From: an uncultured Mucilaginibacter sp.
GTDB lineage: Bacteria > Bacteroidota > Bacteroidia > Sphingobacteriales > Sphingobacteriaceae
Assembly (NCBI GenBank): GCA_903915155.1
Contig: CAIWRU010000219.1
Location: 1 to 48,124 of the forward strand
Direction: 5' to 3'
DNA length: 48,124 bases
A program made the position numbers and the translations under genes. The notes under the pieces are model-generated. The model was not told the origin of the DNA. It ran no database searches and saw only the letters and a list, made by a program, of their open reading frames with translations. This document shows, in pieces, positions 24,276-33,522 of the stretch; within the stretch, counting starts at the first letter, position 1, and every line of letters starts with the position of its first letter.

Positions 24276-26281
24276 ATGGACAATAAAGTTACCTTTTTAA
24301 GCGACCAGCAATTACTAAAAGTATTGTCGGCATCATCAGACGCAACTGCAATACATGTGTCGGAAAAGGCTGTGATACAATACGCCAACGATGCAATGCT
24401 GGCCTTTTGGGGTAAAGGCGATGGCGTTATTGGAAAATCGCTGGAGGATGCCTTACCTGAGCTTAAAGGGCAGCCGTTTATCGAATTGTTTAAAAGAGTA
24501 TGGAACGAGGGAATTACCGTGAGCGGAACCGATGCGCCTGCCGACCTGGTAATTAATGGTAAGCTGCAAACATTTTACTTTGATTATGAATACCGTGCCA
24601 TTAAAAACGAGCATGGTAAGAGTATTTGCATTTTGCATACTGCCAAAGATGTTACCGACCGCAAATTAAGCAGGGAAAGGGAACAAAATTTAACGGAAGA
24701 ACTAACGGCCGCCAACGAAGAACTGGTAGCAGCTAATGAAGAAATAACTGCTGCTAATGAAGAAATGGCCGCCATGAATGAGGAGCTACTGGCATCAAAT
24801 GAAGAAATAATTGAATCGAGGCAACAATTGGCCGAGCTTAACAAAAGTCTATCGGAAAGCAATATGTTTTTCAGAAGCATGGTTAAGCAGGCGCCTGTGG
24901 GTATATGTATCATAAGAACTGAAAATCTTTTTATACAGGAAGTTAATGATACTTACCTGGAACTTGTTGGTAAACCCCGCGAACAATTCCAAAACAGAAC
25001 CATTTGGGAGGCCGTGCCCGAAGCTGCCGGGGCTTATGCCCCTGTAATGAACAATGTTATAAAAAGCGGTGTGCCACTTATTGCCAAAGAACATGAGCTT
25101 ACCCTGGTAAGAAATGGCATTGACGAAAATGTGTTTGTAGACTTTGTTTACGAACCCATGAAAATCAATGGCCATGTGCAGGCCATAATGGTATTAGCTA
25201 TTGACGTTACTGATAAGGTTGTTGCAAGGCGAAGTATTGAGGATGTAGAAGAAAGGATAAGGCTTGCTGTTGAAGCAGCTGAAATAGGCACATTTGACCT
25301 GGATATAGTAAACGGCCATATGCTTACTTCGGAGCGTTTTGATCATATATTTGGATTTGAACAGCATGTGGATTGGAAAACGTACCGCGAAGCTATACAC
25401 CCTGATGACAGGATAATAAGAGATACCGCACACAAAAATGCTTTAGCTACCGGCAAGCTTTTTATGAAGTGCGGGTAATATATCCTGATGCATCAATACA
25501 CTGGATTCGTGTGCAGGGGAATGTTTATTATGCCAATGATGGCAACCCGGCGCGCATGTTAGGCACTTTGCTTGATATTACGCAGGTTAAGCGCCTTGAA
25601 CAGCAGAAGGATGATTTTATAAGTATTGCCAGCCATGAACTTAAAACGCCTATCACCAGCCTTAAAGCTTCGTTGCAATTACTTGATAAGCTGAAAAAAA
25701 ATGAAGCAAATCCTGTTTCAGCAAAACTTATAGAGCAATCATTAAAAAGCATGGGCAAAATAAGCACTTTGATTAGTGACCTGCTAAATGTGAGCCGGAC
25801 ACAACAAGACCAGCTTGCATTGAATAAATCGGTATTTACTATAAATGATGTGCTTGAAGGCTGCTGCGGACATATACGTACGGCAGGGAAATATAAACTT
25901 ATTATACAAGGCGATAAAACATTAAAAGTTTATGCCGATGAACACGCTATTGACCAGGTGATAGTTAATTTTGTAAATAATGCCGTAAAATATGCCCCTG
26001 ATTCGCTGGAGATTTTTATGGGGATAGAAAACCTGGGTGATAAAGCCAGGATATATGTAAAAGATACCGGCCCGGGTATCCCAGTTGAAAAAATACCGCA
26101 CTTGTTTGAACGTTATTACCAGGCACAACCCGGAGGCTTCAATAGTTCGGGCTTAGGACTTGGGTTATTTATCAGTTCAGAAATAGTGCGCAAACACGGC
26201 GGCGAAATAGGGGTGGATAGCGAACCGGGCAAAGGCAGCACTTTTTGGATAACTTTACCTTTGGCAGGGAATAGCAATTAA
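24276..26281 (+). pseudogene. Frameshifted PAS-domain sensor histidine kinase
   Basis: Two overlapping frames (24276-25478 and 25469-26281) make one kinase of about 668 residues once a single base is restored. Part 1 holds PAS 1 (about 15-125), a long coiled coil (131-193) built of AANEE-like repeats, PAS 2 (about 195-315) and the first half of PAS 3. Part 2 holds the rest of PAS 3 (IYPDASIHWIRVQGNVYY), the HisKA box ASHELKTPI and the ATPase boxes NNAVKYAPDS, DTGPGIP and GLGLGLFI. The break is in the T5 run at 25459-25463: six T residues would read KLFYEVRVIYPD. There is no membrane segment, so it is a cytosolic sensor; no response regulator is adjacent. It may be a real mutation, slippage or a sequencing error. 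Confidence 0.88.
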
Positions 26282-26324
26282 TTGCTATTAACCTGTTATC
26301 GCCCCTCATTTTTACCAACAAAAA

Positions 26325-26343
26325 AGCCCGGACTTGCCGGGCT
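26325..26343 (-). terminator. Intrinsic terminator of the DUF4142 gene
   Basis: AGCCCGG/CCGGGCT 7-bp stem with a 5-base loop; on the minus strand it is followed by TTTTTT. It lies between the convergent kinase and DUF4142 genes. Confidence 0.85.
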
Positions 26344-26367
26344 CCTCTATTAAATTCAATTCTTTTA

Positions 26368-26955
26368 TTATTTCATACTGTCGTGAATCTTATTTATCGC
26401 GTCGAGGTGCTTTTGTACGGTTGGTGCTACCTTGGCGGCAAATGCCTTCAGGCTTGAATCGGAGCCATTCTTAGCTTCGTTATTCATTAGGTCGAGTGTT
26501 TTTTTGTGGCCGTCGATCATGGCATCAACATAAGCCTTATCGAACTTTTTACCACTTAGTTTGCTCAAATCATCGGCCTTTTTCAAGTGGGCGCTATCGG
26601 GTTCGGTAGGTAATGTGATGTTTTTAGCGCTTGCAATGCTTGCAAGGTCGGTATTAGCCTGCCCATGATCGGTTATCATCATATTGGCAAAATCCTTAAT
26701 AGCTGCGTTTGATGTTTTGGAAGCTGCAAGTTTACCCAGGGCAACTTCGGCCATGCCGCCAACAGCAGCAGTGGTAGCAAATTTGGCATCATCGCTGTTT
26801 ACCGCTATGCCACCGGTTGCAGCAGCATTGGTTGTAGTGTCTTTAGTTTTGTTGAGGCTGTCGGCGCTATCCTTGGCGTCTTTAGCTCCTTGGTTACACG
26901 ATTGAAAAATAATTGCTGCCGCGGCAACAATGAACAAATAAGTTATTTTTTTCAT
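26368..26955 (-). CDS. DUF4142 lipoprotein
   Basis: 195 residues. A lipoprotein signal ends at IIFQSC (Cys20), then an Asp/Lys/Ser/Thr-rich linker. A four-helix ferritin-like domain of DUF4142 follows, with ASKTSNAAIKDFANMMITDHGQANTDL and FDKAYVDAMIDGHKKTLDLM. Such proteins are common in soil bacteria and may bind metals, but the function is not established. Likely anchored to the periplasmic face or outer membrane. Single gene with its own terminator. Confidence 0.9.
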   Translation of the reverse strand: MKKITYLFIVAAAAIIFQSCNQGAKDAKDSADSLNKTKDTTTNAAATGGIAVNSDDAKFATTAAVGGMAEVALGKLAASKTSNAAIKDFANMMITDHGQANTDLASIASAKNITLPTEPDSAHLKKADDLSKLSGKKFDKAYVDAMIDGHKKTLDLMNNEAKNGSDSSLKAFAAKVAPTVQKHLDAINKIHDSMK

Positions 26956-27079
26956 GGTAGTTTATTATTTGATTTAATAATTAAACAATAACCGGAGTAA
27001 TAAGTTTTAAATGTATAACGTTTTGTTATAGCTGCGTTACTATTATTAATGTTCAACATTTGAAAAACCGATATAGACC

Positions 27080-27532
27080 ATGCGTGTGAAGGTTGCCTGT
27101 ATTTGCTTTTTACTAACCCTTTTTACTGTATTTGGCACAAATAGCCAGCCTACTGACGGACACGACAGGATATGCGGCAAATGGGAATCGGTGGAAAAAA
27201 GCATTATTATACAGGTTTATATGGCAGGTAATGATTTTAAGGCGAAATTAGTTTGGTTTAACGATACAGAAGGGAAACCCCTGGATTACTGGACCGACAG
27301 GCGCAACCCCAACCCAGCCCTGCGCAGCCGCAAAATATTGGGCATGGAAGTATTAAGCGGCTTGCAATATGCCCCCGAAGATCATAGCTGGGAAAACGGC
27401 ATGGTGTACGACTCGAAACATGGCCGGGAATGGAACGCATCGGCAACTATTGATAAGAATGGGCAACTGCGGGTACGCGGGTACTGGCACTTTAAATTTA
27501 TTGGAAAGACGATGACGTTTTATAGGTTGTGA
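27080..27532 (+). CDS. DUF2147 secreted protein
   Basis: 150 residues with a signal peptide (about 1-22, VACICFLLTLFTVFG). The DUF2147 core follows: ICGKWESVEKSIIIQVY, a lipocalin-like strand pattern, LGMEVLSGL, and the C-terminal GREWNASATIDKNGQLRVRGY. Family members are small exported beta-barrel-like proteins of unknown role. A palindromic repeat follows at 27551. Confidence 0.9.
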   Translation: MRVKVACICFLLTLFTVFGTNSQPTDGHDRICGKWESVEKSIIIQVYMAGNDFKAKLVWFNDTEGKPLDYWTDRRNPNPALRSRKILGMEVLSGLQYAPEDHSWENGMVYDSKHGREWNASATIDKNGQLRVRGYWHFKFIGKTMTFYRL

Positions 27533-27550
27533 TATTGCAATACAAAATGA

Positions 27551-27575
27551 GAGACGCAAAGTATTGCGTCTCTAC
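27551..27575. repeat. GAGACGCAA palindromic repeat, copy 2
   Basis: Exact reverse complement of the 25-base element at 14148-14172. It lies between convergent DUF2147 and pdxA and could act as a bidirectional terminator-like hairpin. Confidence 0.85.
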
Positions 27576-27588
27576 ATTAAAAATTCAT

Positions 27589-28641
27589 TTAATCCCTGTC
27601 CCTGCTTAGTTTGCTAAATGCTAAAGGGTTTTCGTTTAGCACAGCAGTTTCGCGGCGGTGTTTTACAATGTGTATAGCGCTGAACAATGCCTCGCGGAAG
27701 GATACTTCCGAGGCCTGGTTCTTCCCGGCAATATCGAATGCGGTACCATGATCGGGCGAAGTTCGCACGAAGCTTAGCCCCGCTGTATAATTAACGCCCG
27801 ATTCAAATGCTATTTGCTTAAAAGGGATGAGGCCCTGGTCGTGGTACATGGCTAGCACGCCATCAAACTGCAAATAGGTGCCATTGGCAAAAAAACCGTC
27901 GGCGGCATATGGGCCCATGGCCAGTATATCAGCAGCACGGGCTTCTTCAATTGCGGGGATGATAGTGGTGGTTTCCTCGCTGCCGATCAATCCATTGTCA
28001 CCTGCATGAGGGTTAAGCCCAAGCACAGCAATTTTTGGTTTGCGCAGCCAGAAATCGTTGCGCAAACTGGCATCCATCAGCTTCAATTTTGATAATATTT
28101 TTTCAGTGGTGATGCTTTCCGCTATTTTGGTGACAGGGATATGGCCGGTAACCACACCTACACGCAGGGTATCGCTCACTAAAAACATCAGCACATCGCC
28201 ACCGCCGCCACGTTCCTGTAAATATTCGGTATGGCCGGGGAATTTAAAATCTTCACTTTGGATGGTGTCCTTATTTATCGGCGCGGTAACCAATGCGTCA
28301 ATGTCGCCTGAAAGCAGGTCGGTTGTGGCGCGTTCTAATGATATGAAGGCATATTTGCCTACTTCCTTATTGGCTACGCCGGGTTCAATCTTCACATCCT
28401 CGCTCCAGCAGTTGATCATGTTTGCACGCTTAGGTGCAGCCTTTGACGGATGATCGATCACGTTAAAATTCAATTCATCAACCCCGGTGGCACGGCGGTA
28501 GAACGATGCCACCTTGGTATGGCCGTAAACTATAGGGGTACAGTAGTCAAATATTTTGCTGTCGGCAAGGGTTTTTATGATTATCTCGAGCCCGATGCCA
28601 TTAACATCGCCGATACTAATACCTATTTTAAGTTTTTCCAT
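27589..28641 (-). CDS. pdxA: 4-hydroxythreonine-4-phosphate dehydrogenase
   Basis: NAD-dependent enzyme of the DXP-independent-of-PLP-synthase (E. coli-type) vitamin B6 pathway. The start KIGISIGDVNGIGLEIIIK is diagnostic, as are TAPINKDTIQ, FPGHTEYLQE (metal-binding His), GLNPHAGDNGLIG and MYHDQGLIPFK (second metal His). 350 residues, full length. Divergent from rsmA, a linkage seen in many bacteria. Confidence 0.96.
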   Translation of the reverse strand: MEKLKIGISIGDVNGIGLEIIIKTLADSKIFDYCTPIVYGHTKVASFYRRATGVDELNFNVIDHPSKAAPKRANMINCWSEDVKIEPGVANKEVGKYAFISLERATTDLLSGDIDALVTAPINKDTIQSEDFKFPGHTEYLQERGGGGDVLMFLVSDTLRVGVVTGHIPVTKIAESITTEKILSKLKLMDASLRNDFWLRKPKIAVLGLNPHAGDNGLIGSEETTTIIPAIEEARAADILAMGPYAADGFFANGTYLQFDGVLAMYHDQGLIPFKQIAFESGVNYTAGLSFVRTSPDHGTAFDIAGKNQASEVSFREALFSAIHIVKHRRETAVLNENPLAFSKLSRDRD

Positions 28642-28652
28642 TACTATATATA

Positions 28653-28688
28653 TGATTACACCGATTTTGTTGTGATTACACCGATTTT
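28653..28688. repeat. Direct repeat TGATTACACCGATTTT
   Basis: Two identical 16-base copies at 28653-28668 and 28673-28688, four bases apart, just upstream of pdxA. A simple phrase repeat; a promoter role is possible but not shown. Confidence 0.75.
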
Positions 28689-28799
28689 AGGGGTGATATC
28701 ACAGGTTATCAGCGACTGATTTATAATTGTTTTGCTTTCGGTTTTAGGCTTTTTGCTTTGGGCCGAATATGCAAATAAAAAGATTTGTTAACTAATAAA

Positions 28800-28823
28800 G
28801 AGCAAATATGACTTAATTTGCTC
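28800..28823. promoter_or_regulatory. Perfect inverted repeat before rsmA
   Basis: GAGCAAAT (28800-28807) and ATTTGCTC (28816-28823) with an 8-base spacer, 16 bases before the ATG. It could be an operator or a leader hairpin controlling RsmA translation. Confidence 0.5.
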
Positions 28824-28839
28824 AAATAATTGTTTAATA

Positions 28840-29619
28840 ATGACATTGGTAAGGGCAAAAAAACATCTCGGTCAGCATTTTCTTACTGATAAAAATATTG
28901 CGGCTAAAATTGTAGAGAGCCTGCGCCCCGCCGGTAAATACACACAGGTGCTGGAAGTTGGCCCTGGCATGGGCATACTGTCGGACTTTTTATTGCAGAA
29001 AACGGAGTATGAAGTTTATTTGGTTGATATTGATACGGAGTCGTACCAGTTCCTGCAAAAAAAATACCCGCAATTGGGTACACGCCTGCTAAACAGCGAT
29101 TTTTTGGAGATGGATTTTGCGGCGCTTTTTAACGGGCCACTGGGGATAATCGGGAACTTTCCTTATAACATATCATCGCAAATATTATTTAAAGTGCTCG
29201 ATAACCGGGCGCAAGTGGTTGAAGTGGTAGGCATGTTCCAAAAGGAAGTAGCCGAGCGCTGCAGCGCCAAAGCCGGGAGCAAGGAATACGGCATATTGAG
29301 CGTGTTTTTACAGGCTTATTATAAAGTTGAATATTTATTTACGGTAAAAGCCGGGGTATTTAACCCGCCGCCGAAAGTATTATCGGCAGTAATAAGGCTA
29401 ACGCGAAACGAAACCGCACAGCTGGGTTGCGATGAAAAGCTATTTTGGCAGGTGGTGAAAGCCGGGTTTAACCAGAGAAGAAAAACTTTGCGCAACGCGG
29501 TATCGTCATTAATAAATAAAGAAAAAATGACTGATGAGCCTTTGTTGGACCTACGGGCGGAACGGCTGACTGTGGATGATTTTGTGGCGCTGACGAATAA
29601 GATTATGGCGAATAGGTAG
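28840..29619 (+). CDS. rsmA: 16S rRNA dimethyladenosine transferase
   Basis: Also called KsgA. Dimethylates the two adjacent adenines near the 3' end of 16S rRNA during 30S maturation. The N terminus KKHLGQHFLTDKNIAAKIV, the SAM motif LEVGPGMGILSDFLL and the target-adenine motif IGNFPYNISSQILF are clear; the C-terminal helical domain contains GFNQRRKTLRNAV. 259 residues, full length. Confidence 0.97.
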   Translation: MTLVRAKKHLGQHFLTDKNIAAKIVESLRPAGKYTQVLEVGPGMGILSDFLLQKTEYEVYLVDIDTESYQFLQKKYPQLGTRLLNSDFLEMDFAALFNGPLGIIGNFPYNISSQILFKVLDNRAQVVEVVGMFQKEVAERCSAKAGSKEYGILSVFLQAYYKVEYLFTVKAGVFNPPPKVLSAVIRLTRNETAQLGCDEKLFWQVVKAGFNQRRKTLRNAVSSLINKEKMTDEPLLDLRAERLTVDDFVALTNKIMANR

Positions 29620-29623
29620 TATA

Positions 29624-29782
29624 TTAGCTATTTAAAACTATAGCTTTTAGTTTATTTCTATTTAGATAAGCTGATAATTGTTCATAGGTCATACCATTAA
29701 TATCGGTTGATATATTGTCCTTAATCTCCCTAAACGTTTTTACTGTATCGAAATCTTTACTTTTTTTATCCTTCGTTTTCAT
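29624..29782 (-). CDS. Small conserved-looking protein of unknown function
   Basis: A 52-codon frame not previously flagged because of size: it starts MKTKDKKSKDFDTVK and continues TFREIKDNISTDINGMTYEQ to end KAIVLNS. The basic start, the FDTVK-FREIKD core and the GMTYEQLSAYL turn-helix resemble small Bacteroidetes proteins that often precede PIN- or HigB-like toxins as antitoxins. No toxin follows here, so it may be an orphan or a remnant. Confidence rests on composition and pattern only. Confidence 0.5.
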   Translation of the reverse strand: MKTKDKKSKDFDTVKTFREIKDNISTDINGMTYEQLSAYLNRNKLKAIVLNS

Positions 29783-29856
29783 ATCCTACTATTTCTCTTG
29801 GTGAACGAATTTCAAGCGTTGAATATCTATCCAATCAACCAAAAATAAATTTTATA

Positions 29857-29877
29857 CTTGATTAACAACCAATCAAG
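29857..29877. promoter_or_regulatory. Inverted repeat before the ABC permease gene
   Basis: CTTGATT (29857-29863) and AATCAAG (29871-29877), 7-base spacer. It ends one base before the ATG at 29879 and includes the TTG at 29858, which makes those early starts less likely than the ATG at 29906. Confidence 0.45.
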
Positions 29878-29905
29878 AATGATGAAAAATCTTTATTTTC
29901 ACATC

Positions 29906-32326
29906 ATGCTTAAAAACATCATCCTTATCACCCGGCGCACGCTGGTTAAGAACAAAACTTATACGCTTATTAATATTGGCGGGCTGATGCTGGGTATCGC
30001 CGCTTATATTTTAATAAGCGCCTATATAAATTTTGAAAAAAGCTACGACCGCTTTAACCCTGACGTCAATAATATTTACCGGGTTGAAAGCAGTTTTTAC
30101 AAAGGTGATAACATAGTAAACGATTGGCCTACCAGCACCAATGGCTACGCCACGGCCATGAAGCAAAACTTCCCCGAGATCGCTTCCATTGTACGCATCG
30201 ACTGGCATGAATCGGAACGGGTAGTGCGGTATAACAATATTAAATTCCGCGAGGAGCATGTTTGCTTTGCTGATACCAACTTCTTTACCTTTTTTAATTA
30301 CCAGCTGGTAAAAGGCGATGCTAAAAGTGTGCTTAAGGATGTAAATACTATGGTGATATCGCAATCGGCAGCGCAAAAATATTTTGGCAATGCCGACCCT
30401 GTTGGTAAAGTACTGGAAGTTAGCACCCAGGGCGGCCCTTTGCATTGCATGATAACAGGGGTTTTTAAGGATGTGCCGAAAAACTCGACGATGCAGTTCA
30501 ACTACCTCATGTCGTGGGCAACGCAAAATAATTTCAATAAAAACTTTTGGTATATGCATGAAAGCTATACCTTTTTAAAACTAAAACCAGGCGTAAGTCC
30601 GCATACGGTCGAAGCTAAATTCCCGGCGCTTGCCGAACGTTATAAGGATGGGGAATCGCTTAAAGATTTGAAATGGGCCATTACGCTTGTGCCGCTTACT
30701 GATATACACCTTAATCCTGCCAAGCAATACGAAATTGAGGCTAAAGGCAATCGTACTGCGGTGCAATTCCTGGGGGTTATTGCTTATGTAATTCTATTGA
30801 TAGCCTGCGTTAATTACATTAACCTTTCTACCGCCAAAGCTATCGACCGTGCAAGGGAGGTGGGCATCCGAAAGGTAAACGGTGCAAGCGCGCTGCAATT
30901 GCTGCTGCAATTTTTGTTTGAATCAATGGTTATTAATGCCATTGCTTTGGTGCTGGGCATAGGCCTTGTGGTAATCGCCGCTAATACATTGCCGCAACTT
31001 CTGAACGATAAACTGAGCTTTGGTTTGCTGTTTGATGCACCATTGTATTTGCAGATAGCATTGGTTTTTGGGGGAAGCATTTTGTTTTCGGGTATATATC
31101 CGGCATTGTTATTATCAAGATTGAAACCGGTTAGCGTGCTGAAGGGGAAATATACCTTCTCAAAGGGCGGGGTTATTTTGCGTAAGGGGATGGTGGCTTT
31201 CCAGTTCGCGGCATCGCTGTTGCTGATAGCAGGCACATTCGCGGTTTACCGGCAGATAGTTTTCATGAACTCGCAACAGCTGGGGATAAATATTAATCAA
31301 ACCATAGTATTGAAAGCGCCCATAAGCACAGCAAACTATGTACAAAAACTACAAGGCTTTAAGCAAGTTTTACTGAATTTGCCGGGGGTTACAGGCGTAA
31401 CAGCCTCGGGTGCTGTGCCTGGTAAGGAAGTGGGTGAGTTTTTGGCCGACCGTAAATTCGGCGACCCAAAAACGGAGGAGCATACTTATGAAATGCTAAA
31501 AGTTGACCACGACTTTATTAAAAATTATAACCTGCAAATGGCAGCGGGCCGTGCTTTCGACAAAAGCCGCCCGGCCGACTCAACAGGTGTGGTGCTGAAC
31601 GAGGCCGCAGTAAAGCAGTTTGGTTTTGCATCGGATGAAGCGGCGGTTGGGCAGCGGGTGTGGATAGAAACCAAGGATAAGCAACCCGATTTGGTAATAG
31701 GTGTGGTAAAAGATTACCACCAGCAATCGCTTAGGCAAAATTATACGCCGGTGATTTTGTTTATGGATCCCGGGTTTAGCTGGGTACCTGTAAACTATGT
31801 ATCGGTAAAATTCAGCAGTAATAACCCTGAGGCTATAATTAACAGTATTAAAACTAACTGGAGCGCCTCATTCCCTGAATCATCATTTGATTGGTTTTTT
31901 CTTGATGATTTTTATAATAATCAATACCAGCAGGATCTGCAATTTGGTAAGCTGTTTATGTTGTTCGCGGGGTTAGCTATCTTAATTGCCTGCATGGGAC
32001 TGTTTGGTCTGACGGCCTACTCTACCTCCCGCCGTATAAAGGAAATAGGCGTACGCAAGGTATTAGGCGCGTCAGCAGGCAATATTATTTCGATATTAAC
32101 TATGGATGCTGTGAAACTTGTTATATTCTCGAGTGTACTGGCTTTGCCACTAGCGTGGTTGTTTATTCAGCAATGGCTTAACGGCTATGCGTTCAGGGCA
32201 GAAATAACCTGGTGGGAATTTGCGGCGCCGGTAGCGGCATTGCTTATCATTTCGGTGGCTACTATAGGCTATATTACTTATAAAGCGGCATTGGCCAACC
32301 CGGTAAGATCGTTAAGGGATGAGTAA
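29906..32326 (+). CDS. FtsX/MacB-type ABC transporter permease
   Basis: About 806 residues with two four-helix FtsX halves. The first membrane helix (LINIGGLMLGIAAYILISAYI) is followed by a large MacB-like periplasmic domain, three helices (FLGVIAYVILLIACVNYINLSTAKA, VINAIALVLGIGLVVIA and LQIALVFGGSILFSGIY), a second periplasmic domain and a final set (LFAGLAILIACMGLFGLTAYS, with EIGVRKVLGAS). The repeated REVGIRKVNGAS and KEIGVRKVLGAS blocks are typical coupling helices. No ATPase gene is adjacent, so the partner is elsewhere. Earlier starts (29858, 29879) exist; I chose MLKNIILITRRTLVKNK because family members begin this way. Confidence 0.9.
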   Translation: MLKNIILITRRTLVKNKTYTLINIGGLMLGIAAYILISAYINFEKSYDRFNPDVNNIYRVESSFYKGDNIVNDWPTSTNGYATAMKQNFPEIASIVRIDWHESERVVRYNNIKFREEHVCFADTNFFTFFNYQLVKGDAKSVLKDVNTMVISQSAAQKYFGNADPVGKVLEVSTQGGPLHCMITGVFKDVPKNSTMQFNYLMSWATQNNFNKNFWYMHESYTFLKLKPGVSPHTVEAKFPALAERYKDGESLKDLKWAITLVPLTDIHLNPAKQYEIEAKGNRTAVQFLGVIAYVILLIACVNYINLSTAKAIDRAREVGIRKVNGASALQLLLQFLFESMVINAIALVLGIGLVVIAANTLPQLLNDKLSFGLLFDAPLYLQIALVFGGSILFSGIYPALLLSRLKPVSVLKGKYTFSKGGVILRKGMVAFQFAASLLLIAGTFAVYRQIVFMNSQQLGININQTIVLKAPISTANYVQKLQGFKQVLLNLPGVTGVTASGAVPGKEVGEFLADRKFGDPKTEEHTYEMLKVDHDFIKNYNLQMAAGRAFDKSRPADSTGVVLNEAAVKQFGFASDEAAVGQRVWIETKDKQPDLVIGVVKDYHQQSLRQNYTPVILFMDPGFSWVPVNYVSVKFSSNNPEAIINSIKTNWSASFPESSFDWFFLDDFYNNQYQQDLQFGKLFMLFAGLAILIACMGLFGLTAYSTSRRIKEIGVRKVLGASAGNIISILTMDAVKLVIFSSVLALPLAWLFIQQWLNGYAFRAEITWWEFAAPVAALLIISVATIGYITYKAALANPVRSLRDE

Positions 32327-32350
32327 ATAAAACCTTTAAGGCCCATTAAA

Positions 32351-32380
32351 AAAGGCAACCAGGATTATCCTGTTGCCTTT
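32351..32380. terminator. Bidirectional intrinsic terminator
   Basis: AAAGGCAAC-C-AGGA and TCC-T-GTTGCCTTT pair around TTA, with A and T runs on both sides, between the convergent permease and the next membrane-protein gene. Confidence 0.88.
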
Positions 32381-32426
32381 TTATATATCAGTGAAACCCA
32401 CCCAAAACCGGTGGATTTATAACCTC

Positions 32427-32870
32427 TTAGTGATCAAGCCTGCCTTCAAGCGATTCAGTTGAATGTAACTGGCCCAGCGGATGTGATGGCTCATATTCAG
32501 TGAGCCACGGCGATTTGTGGGTAAATATACCTGCGATACACAGCAAGCCACCAAGGATGATTTGTGGCCACACAACCTGGTCCGAAAAATGAAAAATAAA
32601 CGGCGAAGCTATAAGGAACGAACCTTGTACAATATCTAAAAACAGGTGCATTTGCAATGGGAACTGTTTTATAAAGCCATGCGGAGCATTGGTGAAAACA
32701 GCCATGATAAATTGCAGCCATCCAAAAAACAAGGGAAGGAACAAAGCAGCACCACCTAAGGTATAAAAGCCAGGGTGCCATGCGCCAAAATCCCAGGGCG
32801 CTGTTAATAATAAAACAACTAAAACCCAGTTTATAACCCCGTAAAATTTGATTGAAATGAAAGGTTTCAT
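32427..32870 (-). CDS. Four-helix membrane protein, SPW-repeat-like
   Basis: 147 residues with four predicted membrane helices (about 9-25, 33-55, 77-95 and 104-118). LTAPWDFGAWH near the first helix and HKSPWLTEYEP after the last resemble the (S/A)PW signature repeated in SPW-family proteins, with two half-repeats. Assignment is tentative. Single gene; function unknown. Confidence 0.6.
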   Translation of the reverse strand: MKPFISIKFYGVINWVLVVLLLTAPWDFGAWHPGFYTLGGAALFLPLFFGWLQFIMAVFTNAPHGFIKQFPLQMHLFLDIVQGSFLIASPFIFHFSDQVVWPQIILGGLLCIAGIFTHKSPWLTEYEPSHPLGQLHSTESLEGRLDH

Positions 32871-33089
32871 CTTTCTTATAAATTTTGTACTTAATAAATT
32901 ACGCCGCTAAATTAATAATTTATGCCGTGAGTTTGTTTTTAAAGTTGAAAAAATATTGTAAAAATAGCGCGGCCAGCCCCTCACTATTGTGGCGCGGCAA
33001 AGCAACCACAAACTATAAAGGCGTGCGACCTGTAAAATGCAGTAAGTTGTTTTCTAAAACAGAATGGAGTTAAGCCCCGTTTTGATACA

Positions 33090-33509
33090 TCATGCCCCGG
33101 CCTTCACCGCATCGCTCTTTACAATTTTTGATGCGATAAAAGCGAACAAACCCTGGAAGACTCCGAATATAATGCCAAATATAGGTGCCATTATCAGCAT
33201 AACTTCGCGTGGATGATCACGTAATGATAGCGGCATATTCATTTTGTCGGGGCTCATATCCGGATGATGATTCATATAGGTTAAACAAAATATGCTGTGT
33301 GCAATAGTTATCCAAACGCTGTTGGCAATACTTAGCAAAAAGCCATGCAGAAAATATTTGCTACCGGCCCGCTTAGCAATAACCCAGGCACAGAAGATGA
33401 ATATTACTATCCAAAAAATAAATTCAAAATGTTCGGGTATCAGCGATATGGTTGCAAAGGCCATTATCAACCCAAAAAGTGATAATTGAAAGATAAGTTT
33501 CCAGTTCAT
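33090..33509 (-). CDS. Four-helix membrane protein of unknown function
   Basis: 139 residues with hydrophobic helices at about 7-24, 28-44, 54-76 and 103-128. The last contains a Gly-rich IFGIIFGVFQGLFAFIASKI. A His/Met-rich loop (YMNHHPDMSPDKMNM) joins helices 3 and 4 and might bind metal, which is speculative. Not recognised; DUF4199-like proteins have a similar layout. A 30-base palindrome lies just upstream (33523-33552). Confidence 0.65.
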   Translation of the reverse strand: MNWKLIFQLSLFGLIMAFATISLIPEHFEFIFWIVIFIFCAWVIAKRAGSKYFLHGFLLSIANSVWITIAHSIFCLTYMNHHPDMSPDKMNMPLSLRDHPREVMLIMAPIFGIIFGVFQGLFAFIASKIVKSDAVKAGA

Positions 33510-33522
33510 GACATTAGGTTTT

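Noticed and set aside
25455..25480. Programmed -1 ribosomal frameshift in the PAS kinase
   Set aside because: The sequence before the T run is not a standard X-XXY-YYZ heptamer and no downstream stimulatory hairpin was seen; simple mutation or slippage is likelier.
28653..28688. CRISPR-like array
   Set aside because: Only two 16-base copies with a 4-base gap and no cas genes.
29858..29905. Earlier starts (TTG 29858, ATG 29879) of the FtsX-type permease
   Set aside because: They lie in or directly beside an inverted repeat, and the family begins near MLKN at 29906; not fully excluded.
32885..33073. 62-codon plus-strand frame
   Set aside because: Low-complexity composition with no recognisable pattern; likely chance.
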